64,000 bases of DNA from Desulfosporosinus hippei DSM 8344 (GCF_900100785.1 NZ_FNCP01000004.1:62001-126000), one strand, 5' to 3'. Counted from the stretch's first letter, positions 1 through 9,289 are shown. Notes: generated by a model from the letters alone, not told the origin. Program-made: numbers and translations.

Positions 1-325
1 GATCCTCCCCTCTTAACCCTAAATTTCTGATAACTTAATAATTTCAATCACTCTATAATAGCCAGATGTCGTTGTCTATAGATTTCCACAACTGATCTGA
101 ACATTCCTTCCAATTCAACAAATTAAATCCAGACAGCATCCGCCGAATATTCACGGAGCCCTGCTCTCTTTTTGTGTTGATGGAAATTACTCCGTCAAAT
201 TTGGAGGCTTGAGATCATTCCTTCAGCAAACATTCAGTTCATCCTCAATTCCAATTCAGCAAGCTTCGTTATAATGCCAATATCCCAGTGAAGCATTACA
301 CATGAGGAGAAACGAGGTGTGAACA
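1..325. other. Intergenic region before the VTC operon
   Basis: No convincing gene is seen on either strand. The stretch is AT-rich and full of stops. A TATAAT hexamer at about 53-58 could be a -10 box for the forward operon, but its -35 partner is weak. An AGGAG-like stretch at 305-309 and GAGGTG at 314-319 precede the next gene; the latter is taken as its ribosome binding site. Confidence 0.4.
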
Positions 326-1039
326 CTGAACCAAGCTATCAAATATCGTCATGAGTTAAAATTCTTTGTTAATTTTCATCAATATTACACCCTGCGGCAG
401 CGCCTTAAAAACCTGATGGAACAAGATGAGCACGTCGGTCCTACCGGAGAGTACCATATTCGCAGCTTATACTTTGATGACATCGGCAACAAGGCCCTTG
501 CTGAAAAATTAGGAGGGATAAGTCAACGTAAGAAATACCGGATCCGCATCTATAATTTAGAAGACAAGGTGATTCACTTTGAAAAAAAGATTAAGAACGG
601 GGACTATATTGCCAAAGTCAAAGAGTCACTCACCAGAGAAATGACTGACAACATCCTGGCCGGGGACTATCAGAGACTTAAGAACCCGAGCAACCCGTTT
701 TTGCTGGAATTACACAATGAAATGGCTCATAAATTGTTGCGCCCAAAAGTGATTGTAGATTATGTCAGAGAGCCTTATATTCAGCCGAAAGGTAATGTTC
801 GCATCACCTTTGATAAAGACCTGAAAAGTGGTTTGCAGCGCACCGATCTCTTCAATCAAGAGTTGAGTATGGTTCGGGCCTTGTCAGAAAACCACATTAT
901 CCTGGAAGTTAAATACGATGAGTATTTACCCAGCCCTATTCGAAACGCCTTACAGTTGGAGGGCTTGCAGCGTCAGTCCGCCTCGAAATATGTAATCTGC
1001 CGAAAATATATTAAATTAAATTCATGGGAGGACCAATAA
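326..1039 (+). CDS. VTC-domain (polyphosphate polymerase-like) protein
   Basis: About 237 residues, the usual length of stand-alone bacterial VTC domains. This fold is related to the catalytic tunnel domain of yeast Vtc4, which makes polyphosphate from ATP. Visible landmarks are KYRHELKF at the N-terminus, SLYFDD, the basic strand KYRIRIYN, FEKKIKNGDYIAKVKE, and the acidic strand LEVKYDEYLP near the C-terminus. The first ATG is at 416, but starting there would remove KYRHELKF, which the family needs. The frame is open back to a TGA at 320-322, and GAGGTG at 314-319 fits a CTG start at 326. The stop overlaps the ATG of the DUF4956 gene, so the two are probably translationally coupled. The VTC-DUF4956-CotH order recurs in Firmicutes. 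Catalytic activity is inferred. Confidence 0.85.
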   Translation: MNQAIKYRHELKFFVNFHQYYTLRQRLKNLMEQDEHVGPTGEYHIRSLYFDDIGNKALAEKLGGISQRKKYRIRIYNLEDKVIHFEKKIKNGDYIAKVKESLTREMTDNILAGDYQRLKNPSNPFLLELHNEMAHKLLRPKVIVDYVREPYIQPKGNVRITFDKDLKSGLQRTDLFNQELSMVRALSENHIILEVKYDEYLPSPIRNALQLEGLQRQSASKYVICRKYIKLNSWEDQ

Positions 1040-1734
1040 TGAACACTGATACAGCTGCTCTTACCTTTACGGATATTATTAAAAACTCTGTCATGAGTAA
1101 TTTTGTTTCCGATATCGCCATTTCTCAAGTCCTGATTACCATGACCATGGCCTTCTTTGTCGGCTTCTTCATTTATCTGCTTTACAAGCGAATTTTCAGT
1201 GGCGTCTTATACTCGAAGAGCTTTAATGTGACCTTAATCGGTATTACGATGGTGACTGCCATGATTATCATTGCCATCAATTCAAACCTGGTCCTCTCCC
1301 TAGGTATGGTCGGTGCACTCAGTATCGTGCGATTTCGAACTCCTATTAAAGACCCTACCGACCTGATTTTTATTTTCTGGGGTGCCGCCGCAGGCATTGT
1401 AGTGGGCGCTGGGTTCTATTCCCTGGCCATTACGGGATCCATTATGATTGGTTTAGTGATGTTTATCTTTATCAAGAAGTCCTCCTTTGAAACCCCCTAC
1501 CTGCTAGTGGTTAATTGCGACGGCGACGAGAGCGAAAAAAACCTTCTCAGCCTAGTCCACAAACATGCCAAACGATATAATTTGAAACAGAAAAACGTAT
1601 CCCCAAACAATCTTGAAATAACTCTTGAAGTTCGAATTAAAGATAAAGAAAGTAGTTTTGTCAACGAAATTTCAGCACTTGTTGGCGTGAAAGACGCTGT
1701 ACTCATCAGCTACAGCGGAGATTTTGTATCATGA
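1039..1734 (+). CDS. DUF4956 family membrane protein
   Basis: About 231 residues. Three to four hydrophobic helices fill roughly residues 30-135 (VLITMTMAFFVGFFIYLLY; FNVTLIGITMVTAMIIIAI; FYSLAITGSIMIGLVMFIF), with the loop motif SIVRFRTPIKDPTDLIFIFW between them. A soluble C-terminal domain of about 80 residues follows. The motif and layout are those of DUF4956, found next to VTC-domain genes. An in-frame ATG at 1024 exists, but GGGAGG at 1026-1031 places the start at 1039, overlapping the previous stop codon. The protein probably anchors or partners the polyphosphate-polymerase-like protein at the membrane; the biochemical role is not known. Confidence 0.85.
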   Translation: MNTDTAALTFTDIIKNSVMSNFVSDIAISQVLITMTMAFFVGFFIYLLYKRIFSGVLYSKSFNVTLIGITMVTAMIIIAINSNLVLSLGMVGALSIVRFRTPIKDPTDLIFIFWGAAAGIVVGAGFYSLAITGSIMIGLVMFIFIKKSSFETPYLLVVNCDGDESEKNLLSLVHKHAKRYNLKQKNVSPNNLEITLEVRIKDKESSFVNEISALVGVKDAVLISYSGDFVS

Positions 1735-1751
1735 TCGGTGGTGTTTAAGGA

Positions 1752-3428
1752 ATGAAGTTCAAACTCCCAGTACCGTTTCTACTTTTCGGATTTGTTATCC
1801 TCTTGATTATCGGGGTCATCAGTAACGGTGGATTCACTCAAACTTATACCTCCGAGACCTCCGCAAACTACTCAGAAGTTATAGACACCAACGCTGTCCT
1901 CGACGAAACGGTGTTTCCCAAAGACAAAGTCGTCGATGTGAAAATCACCATAGATGACAATGATTTTCAAGATCTCATCGAAAATGCTTCGGAGGAGGAA
2001 TTTAAAACCGCCTCTGTGGAGTATAACGGCATAAAGCTTGATAATATCGGCATACGGGCCAAAGGCAATTTGTCTCTACAGAGTGTTTCCCGGACAGATT
2101 CCGAGCGTTATAGCTTTAAGCTGTCCTTCGATGAATATATGGACAATCAGACCTTAGCCGGACTGACAAAAATTAACCTCAACAACATGTACAGCGATGC
2201 CTCCTATCTGCGAGAATTCCTCACCTATGAATTAGCCGAGGCAATGGGCCTGCCGACCCCTAAATACTCTTACGTCAATATCTACGTCAATGACGAGCTC
2301 TGGGGCTTCTATCTCGCAGTGGAACAGATCGGGGATGCCTACCTGGAGCGGAATTTCGATAATACCACCGGTGAATTGTACAAGGCCGAAATGAATGGAG
2401 CAGGCAGTGATCTCACCTGGTTAGGAGAGGATGTTTCATCTTATTCCAGCCTGGTCGAGAAATCAAAGTCATCTGATAGCGATAGCCTGATTAACATGTT
2501 GAATGAACTCAATAACGGCAGCGATTACGCGAAGGTGTTGGATGTGGAAGAAGCACTTGGCTATGTTGCTCTAAACGTGCTCACCGCAAATATGGATAGC
2601 TACTTGGGCCAAAACAAGCATAATTATTATTTGTATGAAGATGATGGCGTCTTTTCCATACTGCCTTGGGATTATAATATGGCCTTCGGAGGATTTGGGG
2701 GATCTAATATCTTAATTGATGAGCCCACGCAAGGTGCTTTATCTGAAAGACCCCTTATAGCTAAGCTGCTTCAAGTAGAGGAATATAAAGCAACTTATCA
2801 TGAAATGCTTAGTGAAGCCATCGAAGGCTACTTGTCTGATGCCCAGTTCCAAACCAGAGTGCAAGAACTGACTCAGCTCATCGATCCTTACGTCAAGGCA
2901 GATCCCTCCGCCTTCTCCACTTACGAAGAATATGAGCAAGGGGTAACTCAATTACTGTCCTTCAATACCTCTAATGTTCAAAGCATCGATCAGCAGCTTG
3001 AGGGAACAATTCCTTCCTCGGGAGACGGTTCAGGAAGCGGAGACACTCGCGGAGGTGCTATGGGCAGGGGGCAAAGAGGAAATAATGTCCCAGGGAACGA
3101 ACCAACCGCAGCAGAAGGACAACCCGTGGCCAACGCCCAAAACCCGGACGCCCCGGCACAAGTGGAGCAGAGTCCTAACGGACAGACTGACCCAAATCAG
3201 GCTATCGGCCAACAACAGCCTAATGACCAACAAAATGAAGCACCCCCATTTGCTAAAGGGGGGCAAGGCGGCCCACCAAATGGCATGGGTGGCATGGGGG
3301 GCCCCAACGGTGATATGAACTCAACAATTGGCCAAGGTAGCGTCACCGAGTTAATCACGACAGGGATTTCACTGGTTGTTCTCCTTCTTACCGGCTTGTT
3401 TATCACATTTTTTAAACGCAAACGTTAA
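1752..3428 (+). CDS. CotH kinase family surface protein
   Basis: 558 residues. A signal-anchor helix (about residues 7-27) precedes a CotH domain (about 60-390) with FYLAVEQIGDAYLERNF and LPWDYNMAFGGFGG, the latter matching the metal-binding part of CotH atypical kinases. Residues 410-520 are low-complexity, rich in Gly, Gln, Asn and Pro, and a C-terminal membrane helix with a basic tail (FFKRKR) ends the protein. CotH of Bacillus phosphorylates spore coat proteins; homologues linked to VTC/DUF4956 have unknown substrates. The two membrane segments suggest an extracellular domain held at both ends. It is the third gene of the forward operon, 17 bases after DUF4956. Confidence 0.85.
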   Translation: MKFKLPVPFLLFGFVILLIIGVISNGGFTQTYTSETSANYSEVIDTNAVLDETVFPKDKVVDVKITIDDNDFQDLIENASEEEFKTASVEYNGIKLDNIGIRAKGNLSLQSVSRTDSERYSFKLSFDEYMDNQTLAGLTKINLNNMYSDASYLREFLTYELAEAMGLPTPKYSYVNIYVNDELWGFYLAVEQIGDAYLERNFDNTTGELYKAEMNGAGSDLTWLGEDVSSYSSLVEKSKSSDSDSLINMLNELNNGSDYAKVLDVEEALGYVALNVLTANMDSYLGQNKHNYYLYEDDGVFSILPWDYNMAFGGFGGSNILIDEPTQGALSERPLIAKLLQVEEYKATYHEMLSEAIEGYLSDAQFQTRVQELTQLIDPYVKADPSAFSTYEEYEQGVTQLLSFNTSNVQSIDQQLEGTIPSSGDGSGSGDTRGGAMGRGQRGNNVPGNEPTAAEGQPVANAQNPDAPAQVEQSPNGQTDPNQAIGQQQPNDQQNEAPPFAKGGQGGPPNGMGGMGGPNGDMNSTIGQGSVTELITTGISLVVLLLTGLFITFFKRKR

Positions 3429-3467
3429 TAGGTCAACACAAGAAGATTATCTCCCTCAGCATCAAAT

Positions 3468-3512
3468 AGCGCTCTCCTTCCACTGTCCAAGTGGAGTGAG
3501 AGCGCTTTTCTT
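3468..3512 (+). terminator. Rho-independent terminator after cotH
   Basis: The arms AGCGCTCTC and GAGAGCGCT, with a second inner helix (TCCAC/GTGGA), form a strong hairpin followed by TTTTCTT. It separates the VTC-CotH operon from the glycosidase gene downstream. Confidence 0.85.
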
Positions 3513-3663
3513 ATGGTTGTTAGACCCATTTTTCCATTTATTACTTCTTATTGTAGATCAATTAGTTCATTATTTCAGCTGAATTTCAGCTGCATCTCAG
3601 GGTCATTTAAGGATAGCATTGTAAAGTATACCTAGAGTCCTAACTCAGTAAGGGAGGCTAAAC

Positions 3664-4584
3664 ATCGTCGATACTAAGATTAAAAGGAACAAAGCCAGAT
3701 ACATCCTACTCATTATATTATTAGCCACAGCTTTCGGGTTATACCTCCTGGCAGATCGTTATTTGATCGAACATGTGGAAGGCAAGATATTAACAGCTGA
3801 AAGTGCCGTTACAGAAACTCAAAGTAATGTGGAGTCCGATGATTGGAACTACAAAAGTGACAATGTGACTATCAACATTGAAAAAGTACAAACCGGTCAA
3901 GGTGAAGACATGGTCACTTATTTTGTGGCAGACGTTCAAATGAGTGATGCTTCAAGTTTGAAATCAGCCTTTGCCAAGAATATCTTCGGACGAAACGTTG
4001 TTGAAAAAACCTCTCAAATTGCTGCAGATAACCAGGCCATCTTCGCGGTAAACGGAGACTATTACGGTTTTCGCAGCGATGGGGTGTTAATCCGGAATGG
4101 CGTTCTGTACAGGGATGAACCGGCTCGGGTTGGTGCCGCCTTATTTGAAGATGGGACGATGCAAACATTTGCTGAAACAGAAGTAGCCTCCTCTTCCCTA
4201 TTAGCCTCAGGAGCCCTTCACACTTTATCCTTTGGTCCGGTCCTGATTAAGAATAGTGAAATCCTTGAGGACTTTGAGAAGGTTTCCATCGATAGCAATT
4301 TTGGAAATCGCTCTATTCAAGGCTCGAATCCCCGAACAGGTATAGGCCTGATTTCTGCTAACCATTATGTCTTCGTAGTTGTGGATGGGCGTAAGGAAAA
4401 CTACAGCAAAGGTATGACCTTATCTGAGTTTGCCGCTGTATTCGCCGACCTGGGCTGTACCGAGGCCTATAATCTTGACGGAGGAGGTTCCTCAACCATG
4501 TATTTTATGGGCAGAGTTGTGAACAACCCTCTAGGTAAGCAAGAGGAACGTTCAGTTAGTGATATTTTATATATAAAAGGGTGA
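3664..4584 (+). CDS. Phosphodiester glycosidase (NAGPA-like) exported protein
   Basis: About 306 residues. The C-terminal 200 residues carry the NAGPA fold signature: NGDYYGFRSDGVLIRNG and NLDGGGSSTMYF. This family cleaves sugar phosphodiesters, and in bacteria it is linked to envelope polysaccharides. The first usual start codon is a TTG at 3763, which would omit a membrane helix (YILLIILLATAFGLYLL). The frame is open up to TAA at 3649 and has a strong AAGGGAGG at 3650-3657; an ATC codon at 3664 is correctly spaced, so a non-standard start is proposed. The product would be membrane-anchored and face outside. The following GT2-GtrA gene fits a polysaccharide role; the substrate is unknown. 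Confidence 0.8.
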   Translation: MVDTKIKRNKARYILLIILLATAFGLYLLADRYLIEHVEGKILTAESAVTETQSNVESDDWNYKSDNVTINIEKVQTGQGEDMVTYFVADVQMSDASSLKSAFAKNIFGRNVVEKTSQIAADNQAIFAVNGDYYGFRSDGVLIRNGVLYRDEPARVGAALFEDGTMQTFAETEVASSSLLASGALHTLSFGPVLIKNSEILEDFEKVSIDSNFGNRSIQGSNPRTGIGLISANHYVFVVVDGRKENYSKGMTLSEFAAVFADLGCTEAYNLDGGGSSTMYFMGRVVNNPLGKQEERSVSDILYIKG

Positions 4585-4631
4585 TTGATAGCTAATTAAA
4601 ACTCCAAACTCATTAAGTAGGAGGTCGAGTA

Positions 4632-5705
4632 ATGACGATACTGATTCCTGCATACGAACCAGATCTAAGACTATTGATCCTGATCGAGAAATTACAGGCT
4701 GTCTGTAACTTTAAGATCATCGTTGTGGATGATGGCAGCGGCAAGGCCTACCATGAGATTTTCAAGGCTGTCAAAGCTTATGGTTGTACTGTGTTAACTC
4801 ATACAACAAATCAAGGTAAAGGACGAGCCTTGAAGACAGGGTTTCGATATATTCAGGAAACAGGAGAAAATGAAGGGGTTGTCTGCGCTGATAGTGATGG
4901 GCAACATTTACCCCAGGATATTATCAAGATATCTCAAGCAATCAAGGGGGCAAAAGGACACATTATTCTCGGCTGCAGACGTTTTACAGGGAAGGTCCCC
5001 CTGCGCAGCCGTTTTGGAAATACTGTAACCAGAATGGTCTATTCCTTTTCCACAGGTCAACGGATTCATGATACCCAGACAGGGCTGCGTGGGTTCAGCC
5101 CAGCTATGCTCGACTGGCTCTGCAGTGTTCCGGGAGAGCGCTTTGAGTACGAAATGAACTGTCTGCTCGCAGCTGAGGAGGAAGGCTACTCCTTCAGTGA
5201 GGTGGATATCCATACTGTATACCATCACAACCACTCCTCACATTTCCGAACCTTTATCGATTCGGCTAAAGTATATTTTCCGATTCTAAAATTCAGTGCG
5301 TCTTCCCTGCTGTCAGGTCTGCTTGATATCGCCCTCTTGCTGCTTATACAGTCTATATATCCGAATTTATTACTTGCTGTAGTAGGAGCGAGAGTTTGCA
5401 GCTCTATCTGTAATTATACTTTAAATAGGGCCTTTGTCTTCTCTAAAGACAATCAAACCGGCTTCCAAGGTTCACTGAAAAAGTACTTCACCCTCGTACT
5501 GGTCGTAATGGCTTTGAATTATGCACTTCTGCACATGATCAATCTCCAACTCGGTGTCCCCTTATTTTATGCCAAACTTCTCACTGAGACAATCTTATTC
5601 CTATTCAGCTATTTGATACAAAAAAGACTAGTGTTTAAGGATCCTAAGGGTTCTTCTGAACAGGTTATGATCAAAGGACCGGAGTATTGTAAACCAACGT
5701 TCTAA
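4632..5705 (+). CDS. GT2 glycosyltransferase fused to a GtrA-like membrane domain
   Basis: 357 residues. The N-terminal domain (about 1-210) is a DPM1-type GT-A glycosyltransferase with IPAYEPD, VVDDGSG and ADSDGQH (donor and metal binding). The C-terminal domain (about 215-345) has four membrane helices of the GtrA family, ending in a long basic segment with RLVF. Such fusions usually transfer a sugar to polyprenyl phosphate and help move it across the membrane. AGGAGG at 4619-4624 sets the ATG at 4632. It sits between the glycosidase and PrsA genes on the same strand, so these may form an envelope polysaccharide unit. The sugar is not predictable. Confidence 0.9.
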   Translation: MTILIPAYEPDLRLLILIEKLQAVCNFKIIVVDDGSGKAYHEIFKAVKAYGCTVLTHTTNQGKGRALKTGFRYIQETGENEGVVCADSDGQHLPQDIIKISQAIKGAKGHIILGCRRFTGKVPLRSRFGNTVTRMVYSFSTGQRIHDTQTGLRGFSPAMLDWLCSVPGERFEYEMNCLLAAEEEGYSFSEVDIHTVYHHNHSSHFRTFIDSAKVYFPILKFSASSLLSGLLDIALLLLIQSIYPNLLLAVVGARVCSSICNYTLNRAFVFSKDNQTGFQGSLKKYFTLVLVVMALNYALLHMINLQLGVPLFYAKLLTETILFLFSYLIQKRLVFKDPKGSSEQVMIKGPEYCKPTF

Positions 5706-5734
5706 CTAATAATCAACTTTAAAGGAGTAAAGCA

Positions 5735-6616
5735 ATGACATTTAAAAAACTTAAGACGATTTATGTAGGGCTGTTCACCATCCTCTTAGTTGCTGTAATT
5801 GGAATCGGATCTGTTTATGCTACTCAAAACAACATTGTTGCCAAGGTCAACGGGGTGGCCATCTCTGAGACGGAGCTACAGGAGTTTCTGCTTCAGCAAG
5901 GGGGCAGTGATGCCTTAAATACTTTGATTCAACAGAGTATCATTGAGCAAGAAGCCGAAAAACAGAAGATCCAAGTTACTGAGGCGGATATTGATAAGGA
6001 ACTTGCCACAGTGAAAGCATCCTTTGCTAGTGAAGAAGACTTTAGCCAAGCCCTGGCAACAAATGGGATCACTCTGGATACTCTTAGGACAAATATCCTA
6101 ACCAATCTTCAAATGACCAGACTGCTTGAAGCCCAAAATCCTATAACTGAGGACGAAATAAAAGCATACTTTGATACGAATAAAGACAGTCTTGACGTTG
6201 CCGAGGAAGTAAACGCCAGCCATATTCTAGTGACGACCGCAGAACTTGCCAACGAGATTAAAGCAAAGATTGCAGCCGGTGAGGCTTTTGCTGACTTAGC
6301 TAAGCAATATTCAACGGACGAAAGTACCAAAGAGCTAGGTGGAAACCTTGGCTTCTTTGCTAAAGGAGAAATGGTACAAGAATTTGAAGAGGTGGCCTTC
6401 TCTTTAGAAGTTGGCCAAATCAGTGATCCGGTCAAGACAGACTACGGATATCACATTATTAAGATTGAAGCCAGAACGGAAGCAAAGGCAGCCACTCTTG
6501 AGGAAAGCAGCGATAAAATCAAAGAGATCTTGTTAGATCAAAAATTGACTACAGAATTTGATCCTTGGCTTCAAGAACGATTAACCGAGTATACTATCGA
6601 AAATTATTTGACCTAG
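5735..6616 (+). CDS. PrsA-like parvulin peptidyl-prolyl isomerase
   Basis: 293 residues. It has a signal peptide (VGLFTILLVAVIGIGSVYA), a SurA-N-like segment and a parvulin domain at about 155-250 (ASHILVTT, GGNLGFFAKGEMVQEFEEVAF, YGYHIIKIE). No lipobox cysteine is seen after the signal, unlike typical lipoprotein PrsA, so it may be secreted or membrane-held through the uncleaved helix. It should help fold exported proteins. GGAG lies before the ATG at 5735. It is the last gene of the forward envelope cluster and is followed by a terminator. Confidence 0.9.
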   Translation: MTFKKLKTIYVGLFTILLVAVIGIGSVYATQNNIVAKVNGVAISETELQEFLLQQGGSDALNTLIQQSIIEQEAEKQKIQVTEADIDKELATVKASFASEEDFSQALATNGITLDTLRTNILTNLQMTRLLEAQNPITEDEIKAYFDTNKDSLDVAEEVNASHILVTTAELANEIKAKIAAGEAFADLAKQYSTDESTKELGGNLGFFAKGEMVQEFEEVAFSLEVGQISDPVKTDYGYHIIKIEARTEAKAATLEESSDKIKEILLDQKLTTEFDPWLQERLTEYTIENYLT

Positions 6617-6641
6617 AATTTTACAACCTTCATTAACTACG

Positions 6642-6667
6642 AGAGGGGCTAGCCCCCTCTTTTTTTG
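6642..6667 (+). terminator. Rho-independent terminator after the PrsA gene
   Basis: AGAGGGGCT/AGCCCCCTCT form a compact stem followed by seven T residues. It ends the forward envelope gene run. Confidence 0.9.
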
Positions 6668-7005
6668 CTTTTAGGGTAAAATCAAAAAGGTTGGGGCAGA
6701 TCTTTCTTTCTGGACAAGTTCTCAATAGTAAGTGACTTTTTTTTGCATTCTTTGACTCAACCCCTGCTGGTTAAGTTTATTTAATAGGTTGTATGTGATA
6801 GAGTATCTTTGAATTCATACCATTAATTTCATCGATTGCAGAAATATTTTTCCTTCTATATAATGGGGCTTTAAATCTATTAATTGTTTAATTTATTTTT
6901 TTATTGTGAAAATTTCTCCGACTTAGTTAGAAATATCAACGTTGATCTTAATTTTCCCATTCGAATTTTTCGAGTAAAAAGACTGAAGGATTGAGAGGAA
7001 CAACT
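6668..7005. other. AT-rich intergenic region before the PhzF gene
   Basis: No gene or strong repeat is seen. A TATAAT-like element near 6861 (CTATATAATGG) may be the -10 box for the PhzF gene. Stops are dense in all frames. Confidence 0.4.
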
Positions 7006-7878
7006 ATGAAAGTGAACGCGTATGCAATTAATTCATTTGCAAAAACCACCGAAGGAGGTAACGCGGCAGGAGTAGTTCCAAATGCTGATTTTCTGTCAGA
7101 TGTACAAATGCAAAAAATTGCTGCCATTCTCGGATTCAGTGAGACAGCATTTGTTCTGAAATCGAATCTGGCAGATTTCAGGGTAAGATTCTTTGCCCCG
7201 AGGGAAGAAGTGGATCTATGCGGACATGCTACAATAGGAACCTTCTATACTCTGGCAGCTCTAGGCTATCTAAAGCCGGGCAGCTACCTGCAGGAAACCA
7301 AAGCAGGAATTTTGGGAGTTGAAATAACGAAAGACATGTCGATTATGATGTGTCAGCCGCTCCCCTCTTTTTTTGAAACCGTTGAAAAGAGCGAAATCGC
7401 CTATTCATTAAACATTGAAACAGCCAGCATTCTTGAAGATCTGCCGGTTCAAATAGTATCCACAGGTTTGAGGGATATTATAGTGCCCATAAAAAGCTTG
7501 GATATTTTACACACCATAAAACCGGATTTTGAAAAAATCAGAGAAATCAGCAGAAAGTACAATGCAGTCGGTTATCATGTATTCACACTTGAATCAATCA
7601 ATAACTCCACCGCCTGCTGCAGAAACTTTGCCCCCTTGTTTGAGATCCCGGAAGAATCCGCTACAGGTACATCAAACGGCGCTCTTGGCTGTTACCTTTA
7701 TAAATACGGCAAGCTCGATTTTAATCAAGCTTCACATCTTATCATTGAACAGGGTTATTCTATGAAAAAACCGTCGGAAATACTGGTTTCCCTGGCTGTT
7801 GATGGCACGGAAATCAAAGGAGTCAAAGTTGGCGGGAAAGCATTAAATTTATCTTCAATTATAGTTGACATAGGTTAG
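7006..7878 (+). CDS. PhzF family isomerase
   Basis: 290 residues, normal for the family. Typical marks are GGNAAGVV near the N-terminus, DLCGHATIGTF (about residue 70) and EESATGTSNGALGCYLYK, the second half of the pseudo-symmetric PhzF fold (diaminopimelate epimerase-like). Members isomerise small carbon-acid substrates; the substrate here cannot be deduced, and there is no phenazine operon. A TTG at 6991 is in frame, but GAGAGGA at 6993-6999 fits the ATG at 7006. It is a single gene closed by a bidirectional terminator facing the MFS gene. Confidence 0.9.
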   Translation: MKVNAYAINSFAKTTEGGNAAGVVPNADFLSDVQMQKIAAILGFSETAFVLKSNLADFRVRFFAPREEVDLCGHATIGTFYTLAALGYLKPGSYLQETKAGILGVEITKDMSIMMCQPLPSFFETVEKSEIAYSLNIETASILEDLPVQIVSTGLRDIIVPIKSLDILHTIKPDFEKIREISRKYNAVGYHVFTLESINNSTACCRNFAPLFEIPEESATGTSNGALGCYLYKYGKLDFNQASHLIIEQGYSMKKPSEILVSLAVDGTEIKGVKVGGKALNLSSIIVDIG

Positions 7879-7906
7879 TTCAATCTTAGCAAGACTCACA
7901 GGCTCG

Positions 7907-7946
7907 AAGGGCCAGCACTTTGCAACTTGCAAAAATGCTGGCCTTT
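7907..7946. terminator. Bidirectional terminator between PhzF and MFS genes
   Basis: AAGGGCCAGCA and TGCTGGCCTTT form a stem with a loop of about 18 bases. The T-rich flank on the forward side and A residues on the other allow use by both converging genes. Confidence 0.75.
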
Positions 7947-7972
7947 CGTCTTGCCTAAAGAAAGCAGGCAGT

Positions 7973-9208
7973 TTATATTGTTACAGGCGTTCTCTTGTAT
8001 AAAACCGGTATTGCCGCCGCTATAAGGATCATACCCATAAAAGCGGGTGCGGCATGACCAAGTGATACATAGATTTGACCTCCAATGATCGGCCCAATCA
8101 TTCTTGCCAAAGCCTGAATAGATTGGCTGCCTCCTTGAATCCTTCCTTGTTCACTGGAATCGACAGACTTGGAGAGCATCCCATTGAATGAAGGTCCAAA
8201 GATCGAATCACCAAAACCAAATATAAACATTCCAGCGATTAAAAGAGGATAGAATGAAAACAAAGCCGATGCTGCAATAAGACTGTAGCCTATGATCTCC
8301 GCAGCCATGCCAAGAATTGCAATGCGAGCATCACTAAGTTTCAACAACAGCTTTGGCATTATCAAGCCTTGGGAGATGATGTCTTGGATGCCCATAATTG
8401 AAAACATAAGTCCGATTAGGGCTGGCTTCCAACTGAAAGTATCGATTGTAAATTGCGAAAAAACTGCCTGTAAAGATCCGTTGGGTATCCAAAGTAAGAA
8501 GGCTGAGACAAGGAGCCTGTTTAAGTTTTTCATGGCAAGTATGTTTGCCAGCTGGGTAAATGGATTCAGTCTTGTAAAGGTAATCTTTTTCAGTCTATTA
8601 TTCTTGTCAAGGCTCTCAGGCATATAAAAGAATCCATAAACAACATTCAATAAAGTTATTATTGCTCCAAAATATAAAGGTACAGAATAGCCAAACTTAG
8701 CAAGTAATCCACCTAAAGTGGGGCCAATGACGGTGCCTACACCTACAACCGCACTCACCCACCCAAAGTACTTGGTTCTCTGTTCCCGAGGAATGATGTC
8801 TGCAAAATAGGCGAAGATAGTGCTTATGGTCCCGCCTGTTATACCATCGATGATGCGCCCGACAAATAGTATCCATAGAGCCCCTCCTAAGCCAAAAACT
8901 ACGTACCCGATTGCGGAACCCAAAAGGCAAACTAAGAGTACCGGACGACGGCCATATCTGTCGCTTAAAGCTCCAAGTCCGGGAGCCGCAAAAAACACGC
9001 AGACTGCATAAACAGAGGTCAGCAGCGTGACAACTATAGCTTGGTCTCCCGGATTGCTTATATAAGGCTGCACTAAGAATGGAACGACTGGTGCTATGAT
9101 CGTGAAGCCGATTCCGCAAAGAAACACAGACATAAGACCGAATATTAAAGCCTTTTTATCGACGGTTGGTTCTGTGGTCTGTTCATTGGGTGATCTAAAT
9201 TTGAACAT
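7973..9208 (-). CDS. MFS transporter (DHA1/TetA-like drug exporter family)
   Basis: 411 residues with about 12 membrane helices. The loop motif GALSDRYGRRPVLLVCL matches MFS motif A, and GVGTVIGPTLGGLL matches motif C of drug:H+ antiporters. GAGGGGAG precedes the ATG. It likely exports a small hydrophobic molecule. The MarR gene 347 bases upstream on the same strand, plus TTGTTGACAA-type elements in the promoter region, suggest MarR repression relieved by the exported compound; the compound is unknown. Confidence 0.9.
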   Translation of the reverse strand: MFKFRSPNEQTTEPTVDKKALIFGLMSVFLCGIGFTIIAPVVPFLVQPYISNPGDQAIVVTLLTSVYAVCVFFAAPGLGALSDRYGRRPVLLVCLLGSAIGYVVFGLGGALWILFVGRIIDGITGGTISTIFAYFADIIPREQRTKYFGWVSAVVGVGTVIGPTLGGLLAKFGYSVPLYFGAIITLLNVVYGFFYMPESLDKNNRLKKITFTRLNPFTQLANILAMKNLNRLLVSAFLLWIPNGSLQAVFSQFTIDTFSWKPALIGLMFSIMGIQDIISQGLIMPKLLLKLSDARIAILGMAAEIIGYSLIAASALFSFYPLLIAGMFIFGFGDSIFGPSFNGMLSKSVDSSEQGRIQGGSQSIQALARMIGPIIGGQIYVSLGHAAPAFMGMILIAAAIPVLYKRTPVTI

Positions 9209-9262
9209 TAAATTCTCCCCTCAAGAGTTGTATTTTTGCTTCCTTGGAAGCATATTTATCCT

Positions 9263-9289
9263 ATTATAGTTTTCCTTCCTTGTCAACAA
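9263..9289 (-). promoter_or_regulatory. MFS promoter with MarR-type operator
   Basis: On the minus strand a TATAAT (9268-9263) is preceded by GTTGACAAGGAA (9287-9276), inside the palindrome TTGTTGACAA (9289-9280). The same 12-base string occurs in the operator of the second MarR locus at 26808-26819. The element lies between the expected -35 and -10 positions, as repressor sites often do. Confidence 0.6.

Noticed and set aside
8697-9119. Second minus-strand ORF within the MFS gene
   Set aside because: Shadow of the MFS reading frame; no start signal and odd composition.
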